Positions 27,694 to 36,694 of a DNA stretch of 64,000 bases are shown here, piece by piece. The notes beneath the pieces were generated by a model, which made no database searches, was not told the DNA's origin, and saw only the letters and a list, made by a program, of their open reading frames with translations. Source of the DNA: Streptomyces lydicus (GTDB taxonomy: Bacteria > Actinomycetota > Actinomycetes > Streptomycetales > Streptomycetaceae). The DNA lies in assembly GCF_004125265.1 (NCBI RefSeq), contig NZ_RDTE01000003.1:2294001-2358000 (forward strand), given 5' to 3'. Within the stretch, counting starts at the first letter, position 1; every line of letters starts with the position of its first letter. The translations under genes and the position numbers were made by a program.

Positions 27694-28632
27694 TCAGGCT
27701 GTGACCGGTCGTTCGAGCAACGCCAGCGCCTGCCCGGGAAGTTCCGTGCGGTGCTCGGCGGCGCCGCTGAGCCAGTGGACCCGCGGGTCCCGGCGGAACC
27801 ACGAGTCCTGGCGGCGCGCGAAGCGCTTGGTGGCGCGCACCGTCTCATCGCGCGCCTCCTGCTCCGTGCACTCCCCCGCCAGCTGGGCCAGCACCTGCTG
27901 ATAGCCGAGCGCCCGCGAGGCCGTACGCCCCTCGCGCAGCCCCTGGCCCTCCAGCCGGCGCACCTCGTCGACCAGGCCCGCCTCCCACATGCGGTCGACC
28001 CGGCGGGCGATCCGCTCGTCGAGCTCGGGGCGCGCGACATCGACGCCGATCTGCAGGGTGTCGTAGACCGCTTCGTGGCCGGGGAGGTTGGCGGTGAAGG
28101 GGCGGCCGGTGATCTCGATGACCTCCAGGGCGCGCACGATCCGACGGCCGTTGCTCGCCAGGATCGCGCGGCCCGCCTCGGGATCGGCGGCGGCGAGCCG
28201 GGCGTGGAGGGGGCCGCTGCCCTGTGCGGCCAGTTCGGCCTCCAGCCGGGCGCGCACCTCCGGGTCGGTGCCGGGGAAGTCCAGGGCGTCGATCGCGCCG
28301 CGTACATACAGGCCGGAGCCGCCGACGAGGACCGGGGTGCGGCCCTCGGCGAGCAGCCGGTCGATCTCGGCCCGGGCCAGCCGCTGGTACTCGGCGACGC
28401 TGGCGGCGCAGGTCACGTCCCAGATGTCCAGGAGGCGGTGCGGGACACCCTGCTGCTCCTCGGGCGTGAGTTTGGCGGTGCCGATGTCCATGCCGCGGTA
28501 GAGCTGCATGGAGTCGGCATTGATGACCTCGCCCCCCACGTGCTGTGCGAGCGCGACGCCCAGATCGGACTTTCCGGCCGCGGTGGGACCGACGACGGCG
28601 ATGACCCGCGGAGCGGGAACGACGGTGTTCAC
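27694..28632 (-). CDS. miaA: tRNA dimethylallyltransferase
   Basis: Transfers a dimethylallyl group to A37 of tRNAs reading UNN codons. 312 residues from the GTG at 28632 (VNTVVPAPRV). The P-loop GPTAAGKS is at about 15-22 and the family motifs are present: EVINADSMQLYRGMDIGTAK, PHRLLDIWDV, LVGGSGLYVRGAID, SNGRRIVRALEVIEITGRP, ALGYQQVL and KRFARRQDSWFRRDP. Together with the nearby miaB gene it makes ms2i6A. In Streptomyces this modification affects UUA (bldA) decoding and development. Confidence 0.96.
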   Translation of the reverse strand: MNTVVPAPRVIAVVGPTAAGKSDLGVALAQHVGGEVINADSMQLYRGMDIGTAKLTPEEQQGVPHRLLDIWDVTCAASVAEYQRLARAEIDRLLAEGRTPVLVGGSGLYVRGAIDALDFPGTDPEVRARLEAELAAQGSGPLHARLAAADPEAGRAILASNGRRIVRALEVIEITGRPFTANLPGHEAVYDTLQIGVDVARPELDERIARRVDRMWEAGLVDEVRRLEGQGLREGRTASRALGYQQVLAQLAGECTEQEARDETVRATKRFARRQDSWFRRDPRVHWLSGAAEHRTELPGQALALLERPVTA

Positions 28633-28815
28633 CCCGCCAGTCTCGCAAACATCACACCCCCGTCCCGAACGAGCGACGTGACGGGCAACCGATGGGGTCG
28701 TTGCCTGTTGCGAGGTCCCGAGTGGCCGGTGCGCCCCACCGGCGCCCGCGGGCGGCGCGAGGGACCGTTCCCCGGCGGCACGGGATGCCGCCATCTGAAG
28801 AGCGTAGGAGCAGTT

Positions 28816-29226
28816 ATGGGCGTGTTTTCGCGGTTTCGCCGCCGTAGGTCCGAAGCGTCGGCGGAGGAGCTCTCCGCCGCGGCGGTGACGGCCGGGGCGG
28901 AGCGGCCGGCGGAGGTGGAGGAGCCTGCGGAGGGGCCGGCGGGGGCGGTCGTTCCGGAGGCCGCGGAGGCGGCCGGAGCCGGAGCCGCCGGGGAGGCCGC
29001 GGACTCCGGTGCGGAGGACTCCCGCGCGGACGAGGGCGAGGCCGCGGCGCCCGGGCCGGCGGCCCCGGAAGCGTCCGGAGGGACTGCGGCCGAAGCGGCG
29101 GCCGGCGACGGTCCGCCGGCGGAGAAGGCCGGTGAGAAGGCCGGCGAAAAGAGCGGTGAGAGCGCCGGCATCCCCCGGCAGCAGTCGGCCGAGGCCGCCG
29201 CGGACAGCGAGAGCGCACGGCAGTAG
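28816..29226 (+). CDS. Ala/Glu-rich low-complexity protein, unknown
   Basis: 136 residues starting MGVFSRFRRRRSEASAEELS, then almost entirely Ala, Glu, Gly and Pro with repeats such as EKAGEKAGEKSGES, ending SARQ. No domain is recognised. The basic, hydrophobic N-terminus (VFSRFRRRR) followed by an acidic disordered tail looks like a membrane-surface or protein-binding tail. The ATG at 28816 has GGAG at good spacing. It diverges from miaA. A strong terminator follows. That it is real rests on start context, terminator and third-position bias rather than homology. Confidence 0.65.
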   Translation: MGVFSRFRRRRSEASAEELSAAAVTAGAERPAEVEEPAEGPAGAVVPEAAEAAGAGAAGEAADSGAEDSRADEGEAAAPGPAAPEASGGTAAEAAAGDGPPAEKAGEKAGEKSGESAGIPRQQSAEAAADSESARQ

Positions 29227-29241
29227 CAGCCCGGCGTGCGC

Positions 29242-29268
29242 ACCGTACGGACCGTACGGACCGTACGG
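29242..29268. repeat. 9-bp tandem repeat, three copies
   Basis: ACCGTACGG repeated three times perfectly just before the terminator at 29274. The unit contains the palindrome CCGTACGG. Function unknown. Confidence 0.8.
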
Positions 29269-29273
29269 AGCTC

Positions 29274-29306
29274 GACGGCCGCGGGGTTAAGTGCCCCGCG
29301 GCCGTC
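29274..29306. terminator. Bidirectional terminator
   Basis: Perfect 13-bp stem (29274-29286 with 29294-29306), 7-nt loop, between the convergent low-complexity gene and the LigB-like gene. Confidence 0.88.
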
Positions 29307-29351
29307 GCCGTACCCGCTCTCGGTGCCGCCGTACCCGCCCTCGATTCCGCG

Positions 29352-30062
29352 TTACGACCAGGACGCCACGAAGTAGCCCACGCCGTACGGGGCCTCCTCG
29401 CACAGCAGCCGTCCGCTCAGGCCCGCGTCCTCGGCCGCGCCCGCCAGCACCTGCCAGCAGGCCCGTCCGGACGCCTGGAGGGCGGCGGCCGGCCCCTCGT
29501 CCAGGGCGGCCAGCGCCTCGGTGTCGGCGGTGCCCAGGGCGCGGGCCGCGGCCGCGTCGAAGGCCTCGGCCCGCTCGTCGAAGTAGCCGGGCGCCTTCAC
29601 CGTCCGGCAGGCGCTGCCGTCGCCCATCACCAGCAGGGCCACCCGGGGCGCGGAGGCCGCGAGCTCCCGGCCCGCCGACAGCGCACGGTCGCGGGGCAGC
29701 GACTCGGCCACCCCCAGCGCCTCCACGCGGACATCGGCCCGGTCCGTATGCGACAGCAGCCAGGCGCCGACCGCCAGCGACGGCGGGAGCGCCCGCTCCG
29801 GCACGGTCTCCGCGGCGCCCAGCCGCACCTCCAGATCCACCCCGAAGCCGCGGAAGGAGCCGGCGGCGCCCTGCGGGTGCGTGCCCCGGCCGGCCTCGCC
29901 GGACGGGCCGACGACGACCAGCAGGTCGGGGCGGGCCGCGGCGAGCACACCGATCGCGTCCAGGCAGGCGGCACGCAGCGCATCGAGTTCGGGCGCCGCC
30001 CCGGCGGCCACCTCCGGGACGAGGAGCGGCGGGCAGGGGCAGACAGCGGCGGCTACGAGCAT
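29352..30062 (-). CDS. LigB-like (class III extradiol dioxygenase subunit B fold) protein
   Basis: 236 residues. It begins MLVAAAVCPCPPLLVPEVA, and the repeated pattern PDLLVVVGPSGE, RVALLVMGDGSACRTVKAPG and AALDEGPAAALQASGRACWQ is that of the LigB-like/MEMO superfamily found beside miaA-miaB in actinobacteria. The active-site metal ligands of true extradiol dioxygenases are not evident: the expected N-terminal His pair is replaced by CPCPP. The actual reaction is therefore unknown. It is 90 nt downstream of... the miaB side on the minus strand; the gene order miaB, this gene, miaA is conserved, pointing to a core housekeeping role. Confidence 0.82.
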   Translation of the reverse strand: MLVAAAVCPCPPLLVPEVAAGAAPELDALRAACLDAIGVLAAARPDLLVVVGPSGEAGRGTHPQGAAGSFRGFGVDLEVRLGAAETVPERALPPSLAVGAWLLSHTDRADVRVEALGVAESLPRDRALSAGRELAASAPRVALLVMGDGSACRTVKAPGYFDERAEAFDAAAARALGTADTEALAALDEGPAAALQASGRACWQVLAGAAEDAGLSGRLLCEEAPYGVGYFVASWS

Positions 30063-30151
30063 GCCACGCAGCGTAACGCCCCTGCTGCGGGCCGGTCATG
30101 GCGCCCTGCAGGGCGCCCTGCGGCCGGTACGGAGCCGGGCGGTCGCGGCCG

Positions 30152-31666
30152 TCAGTCGCAGCCGCAGCCGGCGGTGGGCGCCGGGCTCGGTGCCGGGGCC
30201 CCGATGGTGGGCAGGCCCAGCAGCACGCCCTGGGGCTTCTCCGACGGCGCGGCGTTGCGCTTCTCCCAGGCGTCACCGGCGCGGGTGCGGCGGACCGCCT
30301 TGGCCGGGCCCTCCGCCAGGAGGTGGTGCGGGGCGGCGTAGGTGACCTCGACGGTCACCGTGTCGCCGGGGCGGACCGGCTCGTCGGGGCGGGTGAAGTG
30401 CACCAGGCGGTTGTCGGGGGCCCGGCCGGACAGGCGGTGGGTCGCCTCGTCCTTGCGGCCCTCGCCCTCGGCGACCAGCACCTCCAGGGTGCGGCCGACC
30501 TGCTTCTTGTTCTCCTCCCAGGAGATCTCCTCCTGGAGGGCGACCAGGCGCTCGTAGCGCTCCTGGACCACGGCCTTGGGGATCTGCCCTTCCATGTCGG
30601 CCGCCGGGGTGCCGGGGCGCTTGGAGTACTGGAAAGTGAAGGCCTGGGTGAAACGGGACTCGCGGACCGTGTGCAGGGTCTGCTCGAAGTCCTCCTCGGT
30701 CTCGCCCGGGAAGCCGACGATGATGTCCGTGGAGATCGCGGCGTCCGGCATCGCGGCGCGCACCTTCTCGATGATGCCGAGGAAGCGCTCCTGGCGGTAC
30801 GAGCGGCGCATCGCCTTGAGCACGGTGTCCGAGCCGGACTGCAGCGGCATGTGGAGCTGGGGCATGACGTTGGGCGTCTCCGCCATGGCGGCGATGACGT
30901 CGTCGGTGAAGTCACGGGGGTGCGGGGAGGTGAAACGGACCCGCTCCAGGCCCTCGATCCGCCCGCAGGCGCGCAGCAGCTTGCTGAAGGCCTCGCGGTC
31001 GCCGATGTCGGAGCCGTAGGCGTTGACGTTCTGGCCGAGCAGGGTGATCTCGCTGACGCCCTCGGCGACCAGTGCCTCGATCTCGGCGAGGATGTCGCCG
31101 GGCCGGCGGTCCTTCTCCTTGCCGCGCAGCGCCGGGACGATACAGAACGTACAGGTGTTGTTGCAGCCCACCGAGATCGAAACCCAGGCCGCGTACGCGC
31201 TCTCGCGCCGGGTGGGCAGGGTCGAGGGGAACGCCTCCAGCGATTCGGCGATCTCGACCTGGGCCTCTTCCTGGATGCGGGCACGCTCCAGCAGCACCGG
31301 CAGCTTGCCGATGTTGTGCGTCCCGAAGACCACGTCGACCCAGGGGGCCTTCCTGACGATGGTGTCGCGGTCCTTCTGGGCCAGGCAGCCGCCCACGGCG
31401 ATCTGCATACCCGGGCGCGCGGCCTTCTTCGGGGCGAGCTGGCCGAGGTTGCCGTAGAGGCGGTTGTCGGCGTTCTCCCGCACCGCGCAGGTGTTGAAGA
31501 CCACCACGTCGGCGCCGTCGCCGTCCTTGGGCGCGGGGACGTATCCGGCCTCTTCCAGCAGGCCCGACAACCGCTCGGAGTCGTGGACGTTCATCTGGCA
31601 CCCGTAGGTGCGGATCTCGTAACTCTTGTTCACGCCCACTGCCTGGCTCCGGTCGCTGCTGGTCAT
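30152..31666 (-). CDS. miaB: tRNA-2-methylthio-N6-dimethylallyladenosine synthase
   Basis: Radical-SAM methylthiotransferase acting on i6A37 of tRNA. 504 residues. The auxiliary [4Fe-4S] ligands are C23, C60 and C94 ([31 protein letters not shown]). The radical-SAM motif CxxxCxxC is C168, C172, C175 ([12 protein letters not shown]). A TRAM domain follows ([20 protein letters not shown]). The C-terminus carries an extra Ala/Pro tail ending GCGCD, whose Cys pair could be a further metal site. The ATG at 31666 ([10 protein letters not shown]) is the family start. It works on the product of miaA. Confidence 0.96.
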   Translation of the reverse strand: MTSSDRSQAVGVNKSYEIRTYGCQMNVHDSERLSGLLEEAGYVPAPKDGDGADVVVFNTCAVRENADNRLYGNLGQLAPKKAARPGMQIAVGGCLAQKDRDTIVRKAPWVDVVFGTHNIGKLPVLLERARIQEEAQVEIAESLEAFPSTLPTRRESAYAAWVSISVGCNNTCTFCIVPALRGKEKDRRPGDILAEIEALVAEGVSEITLLGQNVNAYGSDIGDREAFSKLLRACGRIEGLERVRFTSPHPRDFTDDVIAAMAETPNVMPQLHMPLQSGSDTVLKAMRRSYRQERFLGIIEKVRAAMPDAAISTDIIVGFPGETEEDFEQTLHTVRESRFTQAFTFQYSKRPGTPAADMEGQIPKAVVQERYERLVALQEEISWEENKKQVGRTLEVLVAEGEGRKDEATHRLSGRAPDNRLVHFTRPDEPVRPGDTVTVEVTYAAPHHLLAEGPAKAVRRTRAGDAWEKRNAAPSEKPQGVLLGLPTIGAPAPSPAPTAGCGCD

Positions 31667-31755
31667 GCAACAAGGGTAGGCGGTACGGGAAGTACCTCCC
31701 GCCGCGGAGTCTTGGGATCCGGCAGCCCCGGGTGGGGTGACGCGGGCGGCCCGCC

Positions 31756-32307
31756 TCACAAGGCCAGCACGATGGCGGCGCCGACACCACCCGCCACCAA
31801 CGCGAAGGCCGCGCTGCCGAGGCCGCCGTGCCCCCAGCGGAAGGGGCGGTCGAGCGCGAAGCGGCCGGGTCCGGTGGCCGCGACGGCCAGCGCGACGACG
31901 GCGATGGTCAGGGGGTATTCGATACCGCCGGTCATCTCCCAGAGCCCCTTGGGCGCCGACACGGCCATGGCGTTGATCATCACTCCGATGAGTGCGGCGG
32001 CCGCGAGGGGCGTGAGCAGCCCCACGGCGAGGCCGAGGCCGCCGAGGAATTCCGAGACTCCGGCGAGGCAGGCGAAGAACTGTCCGGGGCGGTAGCCGAG
32101 GGCGGCGAAGCCCTTGCCGGTGGCGGCGAGGCCGTGGCCGCCGAAGATCCCGAAGAGTTTCTGGGCGCCGTGTCCGGCCATGATCAGCCCCACGGTCAGA
32201 CGCAGGAGGAGCAGGCCGAGGTCGGCGGCGAGCGGCGGTGAGCGGAGAGCGTCGGGCCTGGCGTGGGCATCGGTCCGCGGCTCGGTGGGCGGTTTCAGCG
32301 GTTTCAC
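31756..32307 (-). CDS. DoxX family membrane protein
   Basis: About 183 residues with four hydrophobic segments: [53 protein letters not shown] and [14 protein letters not shown]. The GHGAQKLFG(I)FGG motif after the first helix is diagnostic for DoxX proteins, which are membrane components linked to thiol or oxidative stress and redox chains. The start is uncertain: the GTG at 32307 gives [10 protein letters not shown], while a GTG at 32355 would add 16 residues. It stands alone between miaB and the divergent TAXI gene. Confidence 0.85.
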   Translation of the reverse strand: MKPLKPPTEPRTDAHARPDALRSPPLAADLGLLLLRLTVGLIMAGHGAQKLFGIFGGHGLAATGKGFAALGYRPGQFFACLAGVSEFLGGLGLAVGLLTPLAAAALIGVMINAMAVSAPKGLWEMTGGIEYPLTIAVVALAVAATGPGRFALDRPFRWGHGGLGSAAFALVAGGVGAAIVLAL

Positions 32308-32601
32308 GATGACTCGTTTCCCGCACCGGCGCGTCAGGGCCGCGGTGTCGGACACCGGCGCCGGTGCGCTCGAGGTGGAGGGGAGCGAGTGGGGTGCGCG
32401 CCGGTCGGCGCGCGGTGGGAGACGTGCCAGGTCCCCGCTACGTCGAGAGATCGGGAGGATGCACCTCCACCATCGATCGTGCTACGCGAAGCGCCGTCTG
32501 CAAAGGGCGGTCGCACACCGGGCGCCCCTCCGGGTGCCGCACCTCCCGTCAGGAGGTTCTGCCCCTCCCTTTCCCGCCGCGGTACTGGCAGGATCCCGCC
32601 C

Positions 32602-33597
32602 ATGGTCACAGCTCTCTCCCGCACCGGCCGCCGGGTCTTCCAGGCGGCGGTCGCGGCACTGGTCGCCCTCGGACTGGCGCTGTGGTGGCTGCTGACGATG
32701 GGCGGGGAGCCCGCGCCCCACGGGTCGCTGACGCTGGCGACGGGCGTACCGACCGGTGTGTACGCACGGTACGGGGAGCTGCTGAAGCAGGATCTGGCGC
32801 ACGACCTGCCGGATGTCGATCTGCGGCTGGCCCGCACCGAGGGCTCCATCGACAATCTGCGGCAACTGGTCTCCGGGCGCGCGGACTTCGCGATCGCGAC
32901 GGCCGACGCGGTCGCCACCTACGAGGTCAGGGGTGAGCCGGGCGCGGACCGGCTGCGGGCCTGCGCCCGGCTGTACGACGACTACATGCAGCTGGTGGTG
33001 CCGAAGAAGTCCGCGGTGCGCTCGACGAAGGACCTGCGGGGGCTGCGGGTGGGGGTGGGAACCGACGACTCCGGGGTCCAGCTGGTCACCCGGCGGCTGG
33101 TGGAGGCGGCCGGGCTGGACTTCCACGAGGACATCCGGCCGGTGCGGGTCGGCATCGACCAGATGCCCAAGCTGCTGGAGCAGCACAAGCTGGATGCCTT
33201 CTTCTGGTCCGGCGGGCTGCCGACGACGGCCGTGCAGCGCCTGGCACAGCGCTTCCCGGTGCGGCTGGTCCAGCTCGGTGATCTCAGCCCGGCACTGCAC
33301 CGGCAGGGCGAGCGGACCCGCTACTACCGGGCGGCGGTGCTGCCCGCCGATGCCTATCCCCTGGCCCAGGACGGGCAGGCGGTGAAGACGATCGCGGTGG
33401 CGAATCTGCTGGTCACGACCGACCGGGAGGATCCGGTGACGGCCCAGGGCATCACCCGTACGGTCATCGGCAGCCGGGACTCGATCGGGCGCCAGGTCCA
33501 TGCCGCGCAGAAGGTGGATCTGCGGACGGCGGTGTTCACCGATCCGCTGGAGCTCCACGAGGGCGCCCGGCGCTATTACCTGTCCCAGAAGCCGTGA
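32602..33597 (+). CDS. TAXI-family (TRAP-type) solute-binding protein
   Basis: 331 residues. One N-terminal hydrophobic helix (VFQAAVAALVALGLALWWLL, about 13-32) acts as signal or anchor; there is no lipobox. The binding fold shows the TAXI features LTLATGVPTGVYARYGELL, LARTEGSIDNLRQLVSGRAD and FAIATADAVATYEV, then LRGLRVGVGTDDSGVQL and DAFFWSGGLPTTAVQ. Relatives bind glutamate/glutamine or dicarboxylates. No TRAP permease is in the window. It lies near the glutamate-sensing gluRK genes, with only the cold-shock gene between, so a sensory role for glutamate is possible but unproven. The ATG is 602 nt from line start 32000 and fits family length. Confidence 0.88.
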   Translation: MVTALSRTGRRVFQAAVAALVALGLALWWLLTMGGEPAPHGSLTLATGVPTGVYARYGELLKQDLAHDLPDVDLRLARTEGSIDNLRQLVSGRADFAIATADAVATYEVRGEPGADRLRACARLYDDYMQLVVPKKSAVRSTKDLRGLRVGVGTDDSGVQLVTRRLVEAAGLDFHEDIRPVRVGIDQMPKLLEQHKLDAFFWSGGLPTTAVQRLAQRFPVRLVQLGDLSPALHRQGERTRYYRAAVLPADAYPLAQDGQAVKTIAVANLLVTTDREDPVTAQGITRTVIGSRDSIGRQVHAAQKVDLRTAVFTDPLELHEGARRYYLSQKP

Positions 33598-33613
33598 GCC
33601 GGGAGCGCTGAGC

Positions 33614-33641
33614 GGGAGCACCGGGCCGGGAGCACCGGGCC
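33614..33641. repeat. 14-bp tandem repeat, two copies
   Basis: GGGAGCACCGGGCC occurs twice back to back after the TAXI gene stop, with a third degenerate copy following. Simple repeat in the 3' region. Confidence 0.7.
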
Positions 33642-33675
33642 GGAAGCGCCGAGTCCACCGGGTCCGCGAACGGAC

Positions 33676-33710
33676 CGGGGCCCGCACCGGACGGACCGGT
33701 GCGGGCCCCG
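33676..33710. terminator. Bidirectional terminator TAXI gene / csp
   Basis: Perfect 15-bp stem (33676-33690 with 33696-33710), 5-nt loop, between convergent genes. Confidence 0.9.
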
Positions 33711-33729
33711 ATCACGGGACGCGAGAGCG

Positions 33730-33933
33730 TCAGGCGGCGACGATGTTCTCCGCCTGCGGGCCCTTCGGGCCCTGGGTCACGTCGAAGGTGACCTTCTGGC
33801 CCTCGAGGAGCTCACGGAAGCCCTGGGCGGCGATGTTCGAGTAGTGGGCGAAGACGTCGGGGCCGCCGCCGTCCTGCTCGATGAAGCCGAAGCCCTTTTC
33901 CGAGTTGAACCACTTGACGGTGCCGGAAGCCAT
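33730..33933 (-). CDS. Cold-shock protein, CspA family
   Basis: 67-residue single-stranded nucleic-acid-binding protein, an RNA chaperone. The beginning [20 protein letters not shown] contains RNP1 (KGFGFI), and DVFAHYSNI contains RNP2 (VFAHY). It ends [14 protein letters not shown]. This is the common 67-aa Streptomyces type (SC 7.0-like). The ATG at 33933 has GAAGGAG 6 nt upstream. A long untranslated leader is predicted, as for other csp mRNAs. It shares the terminator at 33676-33710 with the convergent TAXI gene. Confidence 0.96.
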   Translation of the reverse strand: MASGTVKWFNSEKGFGFIEQDGGGPDVFAHYSNIAAQGFRELLEGQKVTFDVTQGPKGPQAENIVAA

Positions 33934-34245
33934 GTTTTTCTCCTTCATGGGGCAAACCGGAGACCACACTGCGCGGCCTCCTTGTCGCCGAGATGATTGC
34001 CCCACACCGGAACAGGTCCGGAAACAAGGAACGCCCGGGGCATCCAGCCTCCGGGCGCGCACAAAGTTCATCATGGGTACCACAACTGCAACGCCGTTCA
34101 CGGTAGCACAGGTGCCGGGCAGGCCCGGCGGACCGCGCCCCGCCGCCCGCAGCCCGGCCCGCACCCCGGCAGGCCGTGCCCGCTGCCCGGCCTGCCGGGC
34201 CCGCCGCCCCCGCGTCCCGTACACGCCCGCCCGTCACGGGCGCCG
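33934..34245 (-). promoter_or_regulatory. csp promoter and long 5' leader
   Basis: 312 bases between gluK's stop and the csp start. On the minus strand a -10-like TACCGT lies at 34105-34100; transcription from about 34092 would give a leader of about 160 nt. The leader can form a hairpin (34032-34038 with 34051-34057, plus GGC/GCC inside). Long structured leaders are typical of cold-shock mRNAs. The distal part (34110-34240) is very GC-rich with nothing recognisable. The start site is inferred, not proven. Confidence 0.5.
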
Positions 34246-35661
34246 TCACGGGCCGGTGCGCGGCACGGTGACCGTGACCTTCAGCCCGTGCGGCGGGTGC
34301 GGGGCGTAGGCGATGGTGGCGCCGCCCGCGGTGAGCAGGGCGCGGGTGATCGAGAGGCCGAGCCCGGAGCCGGAGACGTTCTGGTGGCGGCCGCTGCGCC
34401 AGAAGCGGTCACCGATCCGGGCGAGCTCGTCATCGGTCAGGCCGGGGCCGCGGTCGGCGACGGTGACCTGGACGCGCTCGCCCGACGCCGCGACACCGAC
34501 GGTGACCGGCCGGCCCTCCGGGGTGAACTTCAGGGCGTTGTCGACGACGGCGTCCAGCGCGCTGGACAGCGCGACCGGGTCGGCCCAGCCGGTGACGGCG
34601 CGCTGGCCCTCGTAGGCCAGGAGGACCCCCTTGTCGTCGGCCAGCGGGCGCCAGGAGTCGACGCGTTCGGCGGCCAGCGCCGCGACATCGGTGAGCTGGA
34701 GGTCGGCGGCGGTGTGTTCGGCCAGCGCGAGGTCGAGCAGATCGTCCAGGACACGGGCCAGCCGCTTGCCCTCGGTGCGGACCGAGGCGATCTCCGCGTT
34801 GCCGTCGGGGAGTTCGAGGGCGAGCAGCTCGATGCGCAGCAGCAGCGCGGACAGCGGGTTGCGCAGTTGATGGGAGGCGTCGGCGACGAAGGCGCGCTGC
34901 TGCTCCAGGACGTCCTCGACATGGTCGGCCATCTCGTTGAACGAGCGGGCCAGCCGGCGCAGTTCGGGCGGTCCTGCGGTGGCCGCCACGCGGGCGTTCA
35001 TCCGGCCGGTGGCGATGTCGTGGCTGGCCGTGTCCAGGACGCGTACCGGCCGCAGCACCCAGCCGGTGAGGCGGAAGGCCGCGGCGACGGCGACGAGCAT
35101 GGCCGCGCACTCCCCGGCCGCGATCAGCAGCCAGCTGCGCAGGACACCGGCGCGCAGGTGTCCGGTGGGCGAGTCGGTCATCACCACGGCGACCACATCG
35201 CCGTCGCGGATCACCGGGGAGGCGACCGGGATGCGTCCGGTGTCGTCCCCGGGCCAGATCTGGTGCGGATCGTGGCTGCGACGGCCCGCCAGCGCCTCAC
35301 GGAAGGCCTGAGCGCCCTCGCCGTCGCGGGGCACCGGCATACCGGCCGGGGCGGCGGCCATCGGGGTGTGATCGCGGTAGAAGACGCCGGCCCGGATGCC
35401 GTAGAGGCCGTAGTAGCGCGCGAGTTCGGTACGGAGGGTGGCCAGCCGCTCGTCCTCCTCCGGGGTCTTGCTGTCGGTGTCCGTGGCGGGGCGGGCGGTG
35501 ACGAACTGGGCGAGGGAGGCGAAGCGCGCGGCGTCGTCGATCCGGTCGACGACCACCCGCTGCTGCTCCACACCGGCCGTGATGACGCCCAGCGGGACGC
35601 CCAGCGCCAGCAGCACACCGGCCATGAGGACGATGAGGAGAGGGAGGAGTCGGGTGCGCAC
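34246..35661 (-). CDS. gluK: Sensor histidine kinase GluK
   Basis: 471-residue membrane kinase of the glutamate-sensing pair GluR-GluK. TM1 is at about 7-28, an extracytoplasmic domain at about 30-172, TM2 at about 174-196, then a HAMP domain (LRPVRVLDTASHDIATGRM). H264 in DASHQLRNPL is the phospho-acceptor; the ATPase boxes are VDNALKFTPEG, VADRGPGLTDDEL and GSGLGLSITRAL. It is downstream of gluR with a 16-nt gap and divergent from gluABCD, the position of S. coelicolor gluK as I recall it. The start is the GTG at 35661. The assignment rests mainly on synteny with gluABCD. Confidence 0.88.
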   Translation of the reverse strand: MRTRLLPLLIVLMAGVLLALGVPLGVITAGVEQQRVVVDRIDDAARFASLAQFVTARPATDTDSKTPEEDERLATLRTELARYYGLYGIRAGVFYRDHTPMAAAPAGMPVPRDGEGAQAFREALAGRRSHDPHQIWPGDDTGRIPVASPVIRDGDVVAVVMTDSPTGHLRAGVLRSWLLIAAGECAAMLVAVAAAFRLTGWVLRPVRVLDTASHDIATGRMNARVAATAGPPELRRLARSFNEMADHVEDVLEQQRAFVADASHQLRNPLSALLLRIELLALELPDGNAEIASVRTEGKRLARVLDDLLDLALAEHTAADLQLTDVAALAAERVDSWRPLADDKGVLLAYEGQRAVTGWADPVALSSALDAVVDNALKFTPEGRPVTVGVAASGERVQVTVADRGPGLTDDELARIGDRFWRSGRHQNVSGSGLGLSITRALLTAGGATIAYAPHPPHGLKVTVTVPRTGP

Positions 35662-35677
35662 CTGGCAGCGGCGGCCT

Positions 35678-36418
35678 TCAGGAGGCCGGGGAGGCGGGCA
35701 GCCGCCGCCCCGCGCCGGCGGCCGGGACGACCAGACGGTAGCCGACGCCGCGCACCGTCTCGATCAGGGCGGGCATCCGCAGCTTGGCGCGGAGTGAGGC
35801 GATATGGACCTCCAGGGTCCGGCCGGTGCCCTCCCAACTCGTGCGCCACACCTCGCTGATGATCTGTTCCCGGCGGAAGACCACACCGGGCCGTTGGGCG
35901 AGCAGCGCCAGCAGGTCGAACTCCTTGCGGGTGAGCGGGACCGCGGCGCCGTCCACGGACACCTGACGGGTGGGGAGTTCGACGGTGACCGCGCCCAGAT
36001 ACAGCGCCTCGCCGGGGACGCTCTCGTCGGCAGGCTGCTCGGCACCGCCGGGCACGCCCCGCCGGCTCACCGCATGGATACGGGCCAGCAGCTCACCGGT
36101 GTCGTACGGCTTGACGACATAGTCGTCGGCGCCCAGGTTGAGGCCGTGGATGCGCGAGCGCACATCGGACCGCGCGGTGACCATGATGACCGGGGTGGCG
36201 CAGATCTTGCGGATCCGGCCGCACACCTCGAAGCCGTCCTGGTCGGGCAGTCCGAGGTCGAGCAGCACCACCGCGAACGGCTCCGCATGGGCGGGCAGCA
36301 GGGCCTTGAGCGCCTCCTCGCCGTTGCGTGCGTGGACGACGGACAGGCCGTGCTTGGCCAGCACCGCGGACAGGGCCGCGGCGACATGATCGTCGTCCTC
36401 GACGAGCAGCAGTCTCAT
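35678..36418 (-). CDS. gluR: Response regulator GluR, OmpR/PhoB type
   Basis: 246 residues. The receiver domain (1-115) has the acidic pocket EDDD at 7-10, the phospho-Asp D54 (VLLDLGLPDQDG), T-site VTARSD and K in VVKPYDTGELLAR. The winged-helix DNA-binding domain (about 140-235) shows VPLTRKEFDLLALLAQ and RTLEVHIASLRAKL. The ATG at 36418 has GGAAGGAG upstream. It is first in the gluRK operon and divergent from gluABCD, which it is expected to regulate in response to glutamate. The 11-bp inverted repeat at 36628-36659 is a candidate binding site. Confidence 0.9.
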   Translation of the reverse strand: MRLLLVEDDDHVAAALSAVLAKHGLSVVHARNGEEALKALLPAHAEPFAVVLLDLGLPDQDGFEVCGRIRKICATPVIMVTARSDVRSRIHGLNLGADDYVVKPYDTGELLARIHAVSRRGVPGGAEQPADESVPGEALYLGAVTVELPTRQVSVDGAAVPLTRKEFDLLALLAQRPGVVFRREQIISEVWRTSWEGTGRTLEVHIASLRAKLRMPALIETVRGVGYRLVVPAAGAGRRLPASPAS

Positions 36419-36627
36419 GCGGGTCTCCTTCCGGGGTGCGTGCGTACGGGCCACAGGGCATCTACGGCGATACGAGGCATGCGCGTCAAGAGGAGGCCAC
36501 CTCCTGGCCGCCATCCGTTACCCAGCCGGTACGCCCGCGGGGCCGGGCCGGCGTCGCCCCGCGGCCACCCCGCCTGACGCAGAGTGTCCGTTTGCGGCCG
36601 GATCGTTATCCTCAAGTTCCCCTCAGA

Positions 36628-36659
36628 AGTAATGACGCTTGTCGCAGGGCGTCATTACT
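36628..36659. promoter_or_regulatory. 11-bp perfect inverted repeat upstream of gluA
   Basis: AGTAATGACGC (36628-36638) and GCGTCATTACT (36649-36659), 10-nt spacer, 36 nt before the gluA start. It is unusually AT-rich for this genome. It is either the GluR operator or, if transcription starts upstream, an mRNA leader hairpin. Confidence 0.75.
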
Positions 36660-36694
36660 GTCCTCCCAACCGAGGAGGACGGAGCTACCCGCCG

